DNA of 64,000 nt from Thiocapsa rosea (lineage in GTDB: Bacteria; Pseudomonadota; Gammaproteobacteria; Chromatiales; Chromatiaceae). The notes below the pieces were generated by a model that was not told the DNA's origin, searched no databases, and saw nothing but the letters and a program-made list of their open reading frames with translations. Below are positions 16,300 through 25,057 of the stretch, one piece after another (the first letter of the stretch is position 1; each line of letters begins with the position of its first letter). Position numbers and translations under genes: made by a program. The stretch is taken from NCBI RefSeq assembly GCF_003634315.1, contig NZ_RBXL01000001.1, positions 5,064,501 through 5,128,500 on the forward strand, in the 5' to 3' direction.

Positions 16300-18710
16300 C
16301 GAACCAACGTCGATTGACCGGCTCGCGCGCCAACGCGCTCTTCCCGACCCTCGCCTACGATCCGGACAGCCATCTGTTTCTGCTCGACGATCAATCGCTC
16401 GCCTTCGGCTATCTGTGCGAGCCCTTGTCCGCCGCCGATCAGTCCAACGCCGACCGCCTGCTGGTGCTCGGCAATCTCGACTGGCCGCCCGAGACCCTGC
16501 TGCAGGTCGCGCTCTGGACCTCGCCGGATGTCGAGGAGACCGTCGCGCGCATGGAAGGGCTGCGCATCGAGACCGCCACCGCACTCTTGCGCGAATCCAC
16601 GCGCCGCACCGCCGCCTATCTGCGCGCCGGCAGCAGCGCGCCGATCTCTCCGTCCGGGGATCTACGCCTGCGCGAGCTGCAGGTGTTGGTCACCGCCAAG
16701 CTGCCGCTGGCCGCCCCGCAGCCGAGCGCGCACGAGTTGCGCGATGCCCGCGAGCTGCAGGCGACCGCCCTGCAGGTGCTGGCGACCGCCGGGATGCGCC
16801 CGGCGAGCCTCACCGCCGACCGTCATGTGCGGATCATGACGACCCTGCTCAACTGGGGTCCGCAGGCGGGGTGGCGCGACCGCATCACGCCCGAGTGCGA
16901 TGCCCGGCGCCCGGTGCGCGATCAGTATCTGGACTACGACGTCGGCATCGATGTCGACGCCAAGGGGATCACGCTCGGGGAGCAGCGCATCCAGACCTTC
17001 TCGGTCAAGCGCTTTCCCGACCGGGCCGGCTTCGGGCTGGCCGCGCGCTTCCTCGGGGATCCCTTCTCGGGCTCGCGCGGGGTGCGCCACAACGCGCTGA
17101 TCACCCTGAACCTGCATTTCCCGGACCCCGAGGCGACGCGGGTGAATCTGACCTCGCGTGCGCAATGGGCGGCCCATCAGGTGAGCGGCAACCTCTCCCA
17201 CTACATGCCGCGTCTGGCACACAACAAGCGCGATTTCGACGCCTTGTTCGCCCGGCTGGATCACGGCGATCGCCCGCTGCAGGCCTATCTGGGGATCGTG
17301 CTCTTCACCGCCCCGGAGGAGGCCGCGGGCGCGGCCTCGAATCTGCGAACCTATTGGCGCGAGCTCGGCTTTCAGGTCTTGACCGACCGCTTCTTCGTGC
17401 TGCCGCTCTTCCTCAACTGTCTGCCGTTCGGCGCGGATCGCGGGGCGATCCGCACCAGTTTCCGCTACCGCACCCTCTCCGCCGCCCACGCCGTCGCGCT
17501 GATGCCGGTCTTCGGCGACTGGAAGGGCACCGGCACTCCGGTCCTGAACCTGATCGGGCGCACCGGTCAGCTCGTGGATCTGAGCCTCTTCGACTCGGCG
17601 ACCAACTACAACGCCGTCATCGCCGCCTCCTCGGGCTCGGGCAAGTCGTTCCTCGCCAACGAGCTGCTCTCGACCAACCTGAGTGTCGGCGGGCGCTGCT
17701 GGGTGATCGACGTCGGGCGCAGCTACGCCAACCTCTGCGAATCCCTCGGCGGGCAGTTCGTCGCCTTCACCGCCGACTCGGACATCGTGCTGAATCCCTT
17801 CGAGCTGCTGCACACGTGGGAGGAGGAAGCCGACGTGATCGCCGCCATGGTGACCGCGATGGCCGCCCCGACCGAGCCGCTCGGCGACTACCGCACCGCC
17901 GGCCTCAAGCGCGCCCTGCGCGAGCTGTGGGACACCCACGGCACGGCGATGAATGTCGACCTGATCGCCGCGGCCATGCTCGCCTGCGCGGACGAGCGCC
18001 TGCAGGACGTCGGCGTGCAGCTCTACCCCTTCACGTCGCACGGCGAATACGGGCGCTGGTTCCACGGGCGCAACACGATGGACTTCAGCGCGGATCTGGT
18101 GGTCCTGGAGCTTGAAGAGCTCAAAGGGCGCAAACACCTCCAGCAGGTCATCCTGCTTCAGCTGATCTTCCAGATCCAGCAGGCGATGTACCTGGGCGAG
18201 CGTTCTCGCCAGAAGCTGGTGCTGATCGACGAGGCCTGGGATCTGCTCACCCAAGGCGATGTCGCGACCTTCATCGAGCACGGCTACCGGCGCTTTCGCA
18301 AGTACAACGGGGCCGCGATCACCGTCACGCAGTCCCTCGCCGACCTCTACGCCAACCCCACCGGGCGGGCGATCGCCGACAACAGCGCCCACACCCTGCT
18401 GCTCGCCCAGCCCGGCCATGCCATCGATCGGCTCAAGGCCGACCACCGTCTGCCGATGACCGCCGCGGGCGCGGAAATGCTCAAAACCGTGCACACCGTT
18501 CCCGGTGCCTACTCCGAGATCATGACCCTGACCGACAACGGCGCGGGGATCGGCCGGCTGATGGTCGACCCCTTTCGGCAGCTCCTCTACTCCACCAAGC
18601 CCGCGGATGTCGCGGCGATTCGGCGTCTGCGCGAGCGCGGGATGAGTGTCGAGCAGGCGATCAACCGGTTGCTGGCGGGGGCCGAGACGGAGGCGTCCGA
18701 TGCCGCCTGA
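16296..18710 (+). CDS. traC: TraC-type conjugation ATPase (VirB4 family)
   Basis: An 804-residue ATPase that powers pilus assembly at the inner membrane. Seen: an N-terminal TraC-specific domain (about 25-260), Walker A SSGSGKS at 445-451, Walker B LVLIDEAWDLL at about 643-653, and the downstream signature ITVTQSLADLYANPTG. Length agrees with F-type TraC (about 800-880). ATG at 16296 overlaps the preceding stop, and its own end overlaps the TrbI gene by 11 bp. No degradation is visible. Confidence 0.93.
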   Translation: MTNQRRLTGSRANALFPTLAYDPDSHLFLLDDQSLAFGYLCEPLSAADQSNADRLLVLGNLDWPPETLLQVALWTSPDVEETVARMEGLRIETATALLRESTRRTAAYLRAGSSAPISPSGDLRLRELQVLVTAKLPLAAPQPSAHELRDARELQATALQVLATAGMRPASLTADRHVRIMTTLLNWGPQAGWRDRITPECDARRPVRDQYLDYDVGIDVDAKGITLGEQRIQTFSVKRFPDRAGFGLAARFLGDPFSGSRGVRHNALITLNLHFPDPEATRVNLTSRAQWAAHQVSGNLSHYMPRLAHNKRDFDALFARLDHGDRPLQAYLGIVLFTAPEEAAGAASNLRTYWRELGFQVLTDRFFVLPLFLNCLPFGADRGAIRTSFRYRTLSAAHAVALMPVFGDWKGTGTPVLNLIGRTGQLVDLSLFDSATNYNAVIAASSGSGKSFLANELLSTNLSVGGRCWVIDVGRSYANLCESLGGQFVAFTADSDIVLNPFELLHTWEEEADVIAAMVTAMAAPTEPLGDYRTAGLKRALRELWDTHGTAMNVDLIAAAMLACADERLQDVGVQLYPFTSHGEYGRWFHGRNTMDFSADLVVLELEELKGRKHLQQVILLQLIFQIQQAMYLGERSRQKLVLIDEAWDLLTQGDVATFIEHGYRRFRKYNGAAITVTQSLADLYANPTGRAIADNSAHTLLLAQPGHAIDRLKADHRLPMTAAGAEMLKTVHTVPGAYSEIMTLTDNGAGIGRLMVDPFRQLLYSTKPADVAAIRRLRERGMSVEQAINRLLAGAETEASDAA

Positions 18711-19047
18711 GAATCGCTCCGCTCCGGCTCGCAGGTCCGGCGGCATCCTGCTGCTCGCGGCAATCCCCATTGTGGCCCTCGCCGGCGGTTACCTCGGCGC
18801 CGAGATCGCGGCCCGTCCGCTGCGCGAAGCCATCGCCACCCGCCCGCCGGTGCTGATCGTCGATGTTGCCGCCGCCCTGGACGGGATCGCGCCGGAGGAT
18901 GTCGGCGAGGCGATCGCGGACCTCGAGACGACCGCTGTCCGTCTCGCCGACGGGGGTGTTCTGGTCTTGGACGCCCAAGCCGTGCTCGCCGCGCCGGAGG
19001 ATGTCTATGTGCGGCCGCGGGATGTGCCGCCGAGGGGGCAGCCGTGA
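18700..19047 (+). CDS. trbI: TrbI-like inner-membrane protein (F-type)
   Basis: A 115-residue protein with one N-terminal membrane segment (GGILLLAAIPIVALAGGYLG) and a periplasmic tail with VLIVDVAAAL, matching type-F TrbI, which affects pilus outgrowth and retraction. The start overlaps the end of traC, and the stop overlaps the GTG of the S26 peptidase gene (GTGA). The order traC-trbI-peptidase-traW-traU is the usual F-type order. Confidence 0.75.
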   Translation: MPPENRSAPARRSGGILLLAAIPIVALAGGYLGAEIAARPLREAIATRPPVLIVDVAAALDGIAPEDVGEAIADLETTAVRLADGGVLVLDAQAVLAAPEDVYVRPRDVPPRGQP

Positions 19048-19574
19048 GCGCAGGCACCCACATCGCCGACTCGCCCGCGGCCCGCCTGGCGCGCACCATC
19101 CGGCACGGTCTGCCGGTGCTGCTCCTCGTCCTGGCGTTGCTGCTGTATCTGGGGACGCGCTATCGCATCGCGATCGACGATCAGATCGACAAGTGCTTGC
19201 CGCCCTACACGGTCTTTCTGGTGGATCGCCACGACGACGCGATCGCGCGCGACGGCCTCTACGCCTTCCCCGCCGGCGAGCGTATGGCGCCGTTCTTCCC
19301 GATGCAGATGCAGGTCATCAAGCGGGTCGTCGGTCTGCCCGGCGACAGGGTCTCGGTCACTGAACAGACCACTCGGGTGGAAGAGCGAACGGTCGGCGAA
19401 GGACTGGATCTGGCCGGCACGCTCGGCACGCCCGCAGCGACGTTCGTCCGCGAGGTCGTGGTCCCCGCCGATGCGCTCTGGTTCATGGGTGCCACCCGCG
19501 ACAGCTTCGACTCGCGCTACTGGGGACCGCTGCCGCGCCATCAGATCATCGGGCGGGCCTATGCGCTACTCTGA
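19044..19574 (+). CDS. S26-family conjugation peptidase with Cys at the nucleophile position
   Basis: A 176-residue membrane protein of the TraF(RP4)/TrhF type, related to signal peptidase I. An N-terminal membrane helix (LPVLLLVLALLLYLGTRY) is followed by KCLPPYTVFLV, where the family's Ser-Leu-Pro reads Cys51-Leu-Pro. The catalytic Lys lies in VIKRVVGLPGD (Lys93) and is intact; later, the Gly-Ala-x-Arg-Asp-Ser-Phe-Asp-Ser-Arg-Tyr-Trp-Gly box is complete. It probably matures the pilin. GTG start overlapping the trbI stop. Whether Cys acts as nucleophile or another Ser serves cannot be told from sequence. Confidence 0.8.
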   Translation: MSAGTHIADSPAARLARTIRHGLPVLLLVLALLLYLGTRYRIAIDDQIDKCLPPYTVFLVDRHDDAIARDGLYAFPAGERMAPFFPMQMQVIKRVVGLPGDRVSVTEQTTRVEERTVGEGLDLAGTLGTPAATFVREVVVPADALWFMGATRDSFDSRYWGPLPRHQIIGRAYALL

Positions 19575-20745
19575 GCTTCCCTACCCTGTTCTCTTTCTCG
19601 TGTTGCTCCAGATCGCCCCGACGGCTGCTGCTCAGTCAAGCGAGCGTGCCGACCTGCGCGCGCTGCGCGATCAGGCCGGTGCCATCCAAGAGGCGGTCTC
19701 CGGCACGACGCTCCCGGACTGGCTGCGGGCGGGCTCCGGAGCGTCGGCGCGCGCGGGCGAGACGCTCGGCGCGGCCGAGCTTGAACGGATGCATCGGCAG
19801 ACCATCGCCCAAGTTCCCGGCGTCCCGGACGCGACCTCAACCCCGCCGCAGACGATCACCCTCCTGGTCTCGCGCGCCTTGGGCGCGGCCGCCCTGCGCG
19901 ACATCTTCGCCAGCGCGGCCCGACCCGACGTACGGATCGTCTTTCGCGGTGTGGCCGAAGGCGAGCCGTTGGTGGATTTCATGCGCGGGATCCACGCGGA
20001 GCTTGAAGGGCTCGATCCGATGCCCGCGGTCGAGCTCGACCCGACACCCTTTCGCGAGGCCGGCGCCGAGGCCGTCCCGCTGATGATCCTGTCCGGACCC
20101 GACGGAGAGATTGCACGGGTCGCCGGCCTGTCGGATCCGGCCTGGCTGCATGCCCAGGTGGCGGCCGGTCGGACCGGGGATCTGGGGGTGCGCGGTCCGG
20201 TCGAGGGGATCTCCGAACCGGACATGCTCGAGGAGATCGCGCGCCGGGTCGCTGCCTTGGATCTCGCCGCACTACGCAAGCAGGCGCTCGCGCGCTATTG
20301 GACACGCGCGGTCTTCGAGCATCTGCCGGCCGCGCGGGAGCCCCGCACGCGGGTGATCGATCCCGTGATCGAGGCGAAGGCCGACATCACCCTGCCGGAC
20401 GGGACCCTGTTGGTGCGGGCCGGCGAGCGGCTCAACCCGCTCGATCGCCTGGCCTTCGGGTTGCGTCTGGTGGTGTTCGATCCGACCGAGCCGGCCCAAA
20501 TCCGCACGGCCCGTGCTCTGGGAGACAGTGCCGGGGCGCTGCGCCCGGTCTATCTGGCGACCCGTTTGGATCGCGAGGCCGGCTGGGAGGGCTTTCGCGG
20601 CATCGAGGATGCCCTGGAGGAGACGGTCTATCTGCTCACCCCGGACGTGCGCGAACGCTTCGCCCTGGAGCGCGTGCCGGCGAGCGTCGAGTCCGCCGGT
20701 CGTGTCTTCCTGGTGCGCGAGCATCCCCCGGAGGAACCCCGATGA
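19561..20745 (+). CDS. traW: TrbC-TraW fusion, pilus assembly protein
   Basis: A 394-residue periplasmic protein with a signal peptide (LFLVLLQIAPTAAA). The first half (about 95-205; ITLLVSRALG, VRIVFRGVAEGEPL, VPLMILSGPDG) is a TrbC-type thioredoxin-like domain. The second half (about 215-390; SEPDMLEEIARRV, LPDGTLLVRAGERLNPLD, RVFLVREH) is TraW. Both act with TraU in F-type pilus assembly, and their fusion is known in other systems. The ATG at 19561 lies inside the end of the peptidase gene, and the stop overlaps the traU start. Confidence 0.85.
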   Translation: MRYSELPYPVLFLVLLQIAPTAAAQSSERADLRALRDQAGAIQEAVSGTTLPDWLRAGSGASARAGETLGAAELERMHRQTIAQVPGVPDATSTPPQTITLLVSRALGAAALRDIFASAARPDVRIVFRGVAEGEPLVDFMRGIHAELEGLDPMPAVELDPTPFREAGAEAVPLMILSGPDGEIARVAGLSDPAWLHAQVAAGRTGDLGVRGPVEGISEPDMLEEIARRVAALDLAALRKQALARYWTRAVFEHLPAAREPRTRVIDPVIEAKADITLPDGTLLVRAGERLNPLDRLAFGLRLVVFDPTEPAQIRTARALGDSAGALRPVYLATRLDREAGWEGFRGIEDALEETVYLLTPDVRERFALERVPASVESAGRVFLVREHPPEEPR

Positions 20746-21773
20746 AGGCACCCACCCTGCCCCGCCTCGCCGGCCCGATCCTGCTCTGCGTGGCCCTTCT
20801 GACGGCACCCCTCGGCGTGACCGATGCCGCCGACCCTGCCTGCCCGGACGCCGAGCTGTTCTCGGGCAAGCTGATCACCGATGTCTGCTGGGCCTGTCTG
20901 TTTCCGATCCGCATCGCCGGCATGCCCCTGTTCGGCGGCACCGCTCCGGCGGGTGCCGCCACGGCCCCCTTCTGTGCCTGCAACGACGGCCTCGGCGTGC
21001 CGCATCCGGGCTTCACCGTCGGGATGTGGGAGCCCGCACGGCTGATCGAGCTGGTCCATGCCCCGCGCTGCGCACCCGCTCTGGGCGGGATCCGCCTGCC
21101 GCTCGGCAGTCGCCGTCTGCTCGGGACCGCCGGTCAAGCCGAGTACGACGCGAGCGATACCTCCTTCTACAACTTCCACTGGTACGCCTTCCCGCTGCTG
21201 ATCCTGCTGGATCTGTTCTGGGACGACCGCTGCAACCCGGACGGCTATGTCGATCTGGACCTGCTCTATCTCTCCGAGCTGGATCCGACCTGGAACCACG
21301 ACGAGCTGGCCTTCTTCACCAATCCCGAGGCCGCCTGGCTCGCCAATCCGGTCGCCCTGGCCGCCTGTCTGGCCGATGCCGCCGCGGCCACCGCGGGCAC
21401 CCCGATCGATGCGCTCTTCTGGTGTGCCGGGACCTGGGGCAACCTCTATCCCTTCACCGGGCGCGGGCCGACACTCGGTTCGCGTGCGCGCGAGACCAGT
21501 CTGGCCTCGGCGCGGTCGCTGGCGGCCCTGCATCGCCGCGGTCTCGCGCGTCGCACCATGGGCAACGACGCGCTGTGCGGCTCCCCGATGGCGCCCTTCC
21601 TCCCGAAGAGCCAGTACAAGCTCTCGATGTTTTATCCCCTGCCCGAAACGCAGCGCGCCCACGTGATCGGCGAAAGCCCGCTGACCTGGGGGGAGTGGCG
21701 CAACATCCCCGCGGTCGGGGAGGACCATCTCTATCTGCTGTGGCGCTGGAACGACTGCTGTGCGACCTTCTGA
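20742..21773 (+). CDS. traU: TraU, conjugal DNA transfer and pilus protein
   Basis: A 343-residue periplasmic protein. Signal peptide ends near GVTDA (residue 29). The hallmark CWACLFPIRIAG lies at residues 49-60, and numerous further cysteines (FCACNDG, DRCNPDG, NDCCATF) match the disulfide-rich family. F-plasmid TraU is about 330 residues, so this is full length. It works with TraW and TrbC in pilus assembly and DNA transfer and should need the operon's DsbC-like protein. ATGA overlap with the upstream gene. Confidence 0.92.
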   Translation: MKAPTLPRLAGPILLCVALLTAPLGVTDAADPACPDAELFSGKLITDVCWACLFPIRIAGMPLFGGTAPAGAATAPFCACNDGLGVPHPGFTVGMWEPARLIELVHAPRCAPALGGIRLPLGSRRLLGTAGQAEYDASDTSFYNFHWYAFPLLILLDLFWDDRCNPDGYVDLDLLYLSELDPTWNHDELAFFTNPEAAWLANPVALAACLADAAAATAGTPIDALFWCAGTWGNLYPFTGRGPTLGSRARETSLASARSLAALHRRGLARRTMGNDALCGSPMAPFLPKSQYKLSMFYPLPETQRAHVIGESPLTWGEWRNIPAVGEDHLYLLWRWNDCCATF

Positions 21774-24519
21774 GCGATATGCCCTCCCGGTCCGGGCCCT
21801 GGCCGGCCTCCTCTGCATCGCTCTGGCCTGGACGCCGTGGGCGTTGGTCTGGGGCGACGACTTTGCCGACGCCATCGATGCCGGCAAGGAAACGGGACGC
21901 GCGGCGGCCGGCGCACTGGCGCTGCCGGCGCTCTCCGGGGACACGCTGACGATGCCGGGCGGGGATCTGCGTCTCGACGCGCTCTTTCCCGGCGCCGCCG
22001 GGGGCGACCCGGCGCGCTTCTCGGGGCTCTACGGCAATCACCACGGCACCCTGATCCACGGCCAACAGGCACAAGGTGCGCTGATCTCCGAGGGCTCGGC
22101 GACCGGCGAGGCGTACCGCACCCTGCGCGGCTCGGTCGAGCGCTCCCGTGCCGACATGCGCATCGACCCGCTGTGGGGGCAGACCGACGACGTGCTCGAC
22201 GACTTCGAGGCCATCGCCGAGACCTTCGGCCATTGCGAGACCGAGACGACCTTCGACAACGGGACCCGCGAGGTCCATGTCCCGGACCTGCGCACCTGCG
22301 ATCGGCTGACCCCGCAAGGCGGCTCCTGCTCCTGGTATCACGACTACGAACTGCCCGCGCCGGACAGCCTCGTCACCGTGACGGGCAGTGCTGCACTCGA
22401 AGACTGCGGACCCGGCTGCAAGCGGGTCGTGCTTGACCGCGCCGGGGCCTGGCATGGATCCGCGGTGCTGGCCCTGCAGACGCCGTTGGAAGGCGGCTTC
22501 GGCGTGAGCGATCCGTCGCGCGTGACGGATATTCGGGTGACCCTTGCCTTCGAGGAGCGCCCGGCGCAACCCGAGCCCGAGGAGGGATTCTTCTTCGAGC
22601 GCTACCAAGGGTGGTATACGGCAAGCTTTCCGGGCGTGAACCGCGCCCGGACCACCGCGTTCGGCTATACCGCCCAGTCGATGACCCAAGCGCTGCGCAA
22701 CGGCGGGCAGTTCAGTCTGCGCCACGGCCATGCCTGGACATTCACCGACGGCACGCTGCCCGAGCCGGGCTGCGCCTGGTGCATTGCGCAGGTCTACGAC
22801 GCCGCCTGGACCGGCGGGATCCGGCTCGAGGTGGAGATCCACTACGTCTCCCGGCCGCTGCGCAGTCTCTGGGGGGCGAACGACGGCTGCCATGACCTGC
22901 TCGAGACCCTCGGCAGCGACTTCTGCAGCGGCACGGTCGAATGCTTGGGCTCGCCCCCGCTCGCCGCGGACGGTTGTTACGAGAATGCCGACGTGCGGAT
23001 CTGCCCGGACGCCATGGCGGCCCCGCCCGTGGCCGGTCAGAACCCCTTCTGCACGCAGATCAAGGTCACCGCGAGCTGCTCGGGGTTCAACCAAGGGCCG
23101 ATGCAATGCTGGACCGATCCGCAGGGACAGCTGCAGTGTCCCTACAACGACGGCGATCAACCCTCCGACTGCATTGCCTTGGAAGCCGATCCCGCCTGCG
23201 GCTTCATCAAATCCGAATGCGTCGAGGGGGCCGTCGACAACCGCGGGATCTGTTTTCTGTTCGAAGAGACCTGGGACTGCGGCACCGCGCGCACCATCCC
23301 GTCTCTGGAGCGCAACCGCACGCTCGACTGTGCCGGTCCGGTGCGCTGCCTCGGCGCGGATTGCGCCGAACTTCCCGAGGAGCAATCCGCGGACTTCGCC
23401 AAGGCGGTCGGGGCCTTGCAGACGGTGCAGATGGCGGTCTCCGACATGCAGTGCACGCCGGGCGGGAGCTGCCGGGTGTTCTCGGGGAGCGCCCATCAGT
23501 GCAAACGCGCGGTCGGGGGAATCGTCAACTGCTGCACGCGACCCCAAGGCGTGTCGCTGGCGGATTACGTCAGTCTGATCTTCGCGCTCGGGAAGATCGA
23601 TGCCGCGATCATGGGGCTCGACAAAGGGGCCATGATCCGCGGTTCCTGGGAGACGCTGCGCCAGCCGGTCACCGCGACCTGGAGCGCGGTCAAGGAATCG
23701 TTCACCAGCGTGGCCAACAGCTTCACCGGCAAGACCGCGGCGGCCGCCAGCGACGCCGCGGCAGAGTTTGGAGTGAATGCGGTCAAACAAGCACTTCTGA
23801 AGCAGACCGCGGAATGGGCCGCACAGCTCTTCGGCGATGCCGCGGTCAATGCGCTCTTCTCGACCACGAGCGGCGGGGTGGCGGTCACCGGCGGCGTGGT
23901 GGCGGAAGGCTCGGTGCTGCAGCTCGGCGGCGGCACGGCCTGGCTCGGCACGGCCATGGCCTGGGCGATGTATGCCTACATGATCTACACGGTCGTGATG
24001 ATCCTGATCCGCATCATCTGGACCTGCGAGCAGAGCGAGTTCGAGCTGGGCGCCAAACGCGAGCTGCGCGCCTGCCATCGCGTCGGCTCCTACTGCAAGA
24101 AGGAGGTGCTCACCTGGTGCGTGGAAAAGCGCGAGAGCTACTGCTGCTTCAACACCCCGCTCGCGCGGATCTTGAACCAGCAGATCCGACCGCAACTCGG
24201 GCGCGACTGGGGCGAGGCCGAATCGCCCGAGTGCTCCGGGATCGACATCCGGGACTTCGCGCGGGTCGACTGGACCCGGGTGAATCTCGACGAGTGGCTG
24301 GCGATCCTCTACGAGACCGGGCACTTCCCGACCCTCGAGACCCTCACCGTCGAGGACTTGACCGGCGCGGGCAGCGCGCTGACCGTCCACAGCGAGGGCC
24401 GGGCGGATGCGGCGACGCGCACCACGCAACGCAGCGACGGACTCGACAGCGAAGAGGTCCGCAAGGAGGCCGAGTCCGAACTCTGGCGCGAGACGCTTCC
24501 GGCTCTGCCTGCCGAGTAG
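21760..24519 (+). CDS. traN: TraN, mating-pair stabilisation adhesin
   Basis: A 919-residue, Cys-rich exported protein that stabilises donor-recipient contacts at the outer membrane. Seen: N-terminal hydrophobic signal (LAGLLCIALAWTPWALVWG); a Gly-rich first third; a central Cys-rich block (CEHTE-like pairs, FCSGTVECLG, CQCPYN-like spacing); the typical C-terminal region with LGTAMAWAMYAYMIYTVVMI and CEQSEFELGAKRELRACH, followed by CVEKRESYCCFNTPLARI, the best-conserved TraN stretch. The start is GTG and overlaps traU by 14 bp; no in-frame ATG lies nearby. TraF, TraH and TraG do not follow, so the operon ends here. Confidence 0.92.
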   Translation: MRPSERYALPVRALAGLLCIALAWTPWALVWGDDFADAIDAGKETGRAAAGALALPALSGDTLTMPGGDLRLDALFPGAAGGDPARFSGLYGNHHGTLIHGQQAQGALISEGSATGEAYRTLRGSVERSRADMRIDPLWGQTDDVLDDFEAIAETFGHCETETTFDNGTREVHVPDLRTCDRLTPQGGSCSWYHDYELPAPDSLVTVTGSAALEDCGPGCKRVVLDRAGAWHGSAVLALQTPLEGGFGVSDPSRVTDIRVTLAFEERPAQPEPEEGFFFERYQGWYTASFPGVNRARTTAFGYTAQSMTQALRNGGQFSLRHGHAWTFTDGTLPEPGCAWCIAQVYDAAWTGGIRLEVEIHYVSRPLRSLWGANDGCHDLLETLGSDFCSGTVECLGSPPLAADGCYENADVRICPDAMAAPPVAGQNPFCTQIKVTASCSGFNQGPMQCWTDPQGQLQCPYNDGDQPSDCIALEADPACGFIKSECVEGAVDNRGICFLFEETWDCGTARTIPSLERNRTLDCAGPVRCLGADCAELPEEQSADFAKAVGALQTVQMAVSDMQCTPGGSCRVFSGSAHQCKRAVGGIVNCCTRPQGVSLADYVSLIFALGKIDAAIMGLDKGAMIRGSWETLRQPVTATWSAVKESFTSVANSFTGKTAAAASDAAAEFGVNAVKQALLKQTAEWAAQLFGDAAVNALFSTTSGGVAVTGGVVAEGSVLQLGGGTAWLGTAMAWAMYAYMIYTVVMILIRIIWTCEQSEFELGAKRELRACHRVGSYCKKEVLTWCVEKRESYCCFNTPLARILNQQIRPQLGRDWGEAESPECSGIDIRDFARVDWTRVNLDEWLAILYETGHFPTLETLTVEDLTGAGSALTVHSEGRADAATRTTQRSDGLDSEEVRKEAESELWRETLPALPAE

Positions 24520-24744
24520 GCACGGGTCGGGATTGTTAACCCCCGAGGTCCTTCGCCGCGGAGCCGTGAATGCGCCCGCTGCGCGCCTTCGCGCGAGCGC
24601 TTCGGCATCTTGATGCCGTCCGGAAAAGCCACACCGGTCGATCGTTCACGGATTCGAACCAGGTCAACGAACGGCTTGCCATCTTCCGCATCATCCGGAT
24701 CTTACGTATCATATCGAAACGACAGATCTCGAGGACGCAAGGTT
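24520..24744. other. Short gap between traN and the antitoxin gene
   Basis: No gene seen. The stretch should carry the promoter of the toxin-antitoxin pair; TTACGTATCATATCGAAACG at 24702-24721 is AT-rich for this region and is a plausible promoter and operator location. Confidence 0.35.
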
Positions 24745-25002
24745 ATGGTCACCATTAGTTCCGCCGAATTTCAGAGACACTTCGGCCGTTATCAGGATGT
24801 TGCCCTCACGGAGCCGGTCGCGGTCACGCGCAACGGACGCGAGCGGCTGGTGGTCTTGTCGGTGGATGAATACCAACGGCTGAAGAAACGTGACCGGCAG
24901 GTCATGCAGCTGGCGGATTTCACCGAGGCCGACCTCCAGGCCATCCGCGCCGTCGAGGCATCACCGCACGCCGCCACCTTTGACGCTGAAGTGACCGGCT
25001 AG
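24745..25002 (+). CDS. Phd/YefM-type antitoxin
   Basis: An 85-residue antitoxin that binds its promoter and neutralises a cognate toxin. The N-terminal half has the Phd/YefM fold signature (ISSAEFQRHFGRYQD, EPVAVTRNGRERLVVLS, VDEYQRLKKRD); the C-terminal tail is acidic and probably wraps the toxin. ATG with AGG upstream. The toxin frame begins 4 bp after its stop but is split by an insertion sequence, so the antitoxin is now orphaned unless another toxin exists. Confidence 0.85.
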   Translation: MVTISSAEFQRHFGRYQDVALTEPVAVTRNGRERLVVLSVDEYQRLKKRDRQVMQLADFTEADLQAIRAVEASPHAATFDAEVTG

Positions 25003-25057
25003 AACAGTGACATTGCCGGAGCCAATCCCGGGTCTGGTGATTCGCTACGCCTACTTA

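Noticed and set aside
16662-18770. A 702-codon minus-strand frame opposite traC
   Set aside because: Antisense shadow of a clear VirB4-family ATPase gene.
21454-24429. A 991-codon open frame on the minus strand opposite traN
   Set aside because: High GC produces long antisense frames here; traN has domain signatures, operon overlap and family length, the antisense frame has none.
24640-24665. tRNA T-loop-like sequence GATTCGAACC
   Set aside because: No acceptor stem, CCA or anticodon arm can be built around it.
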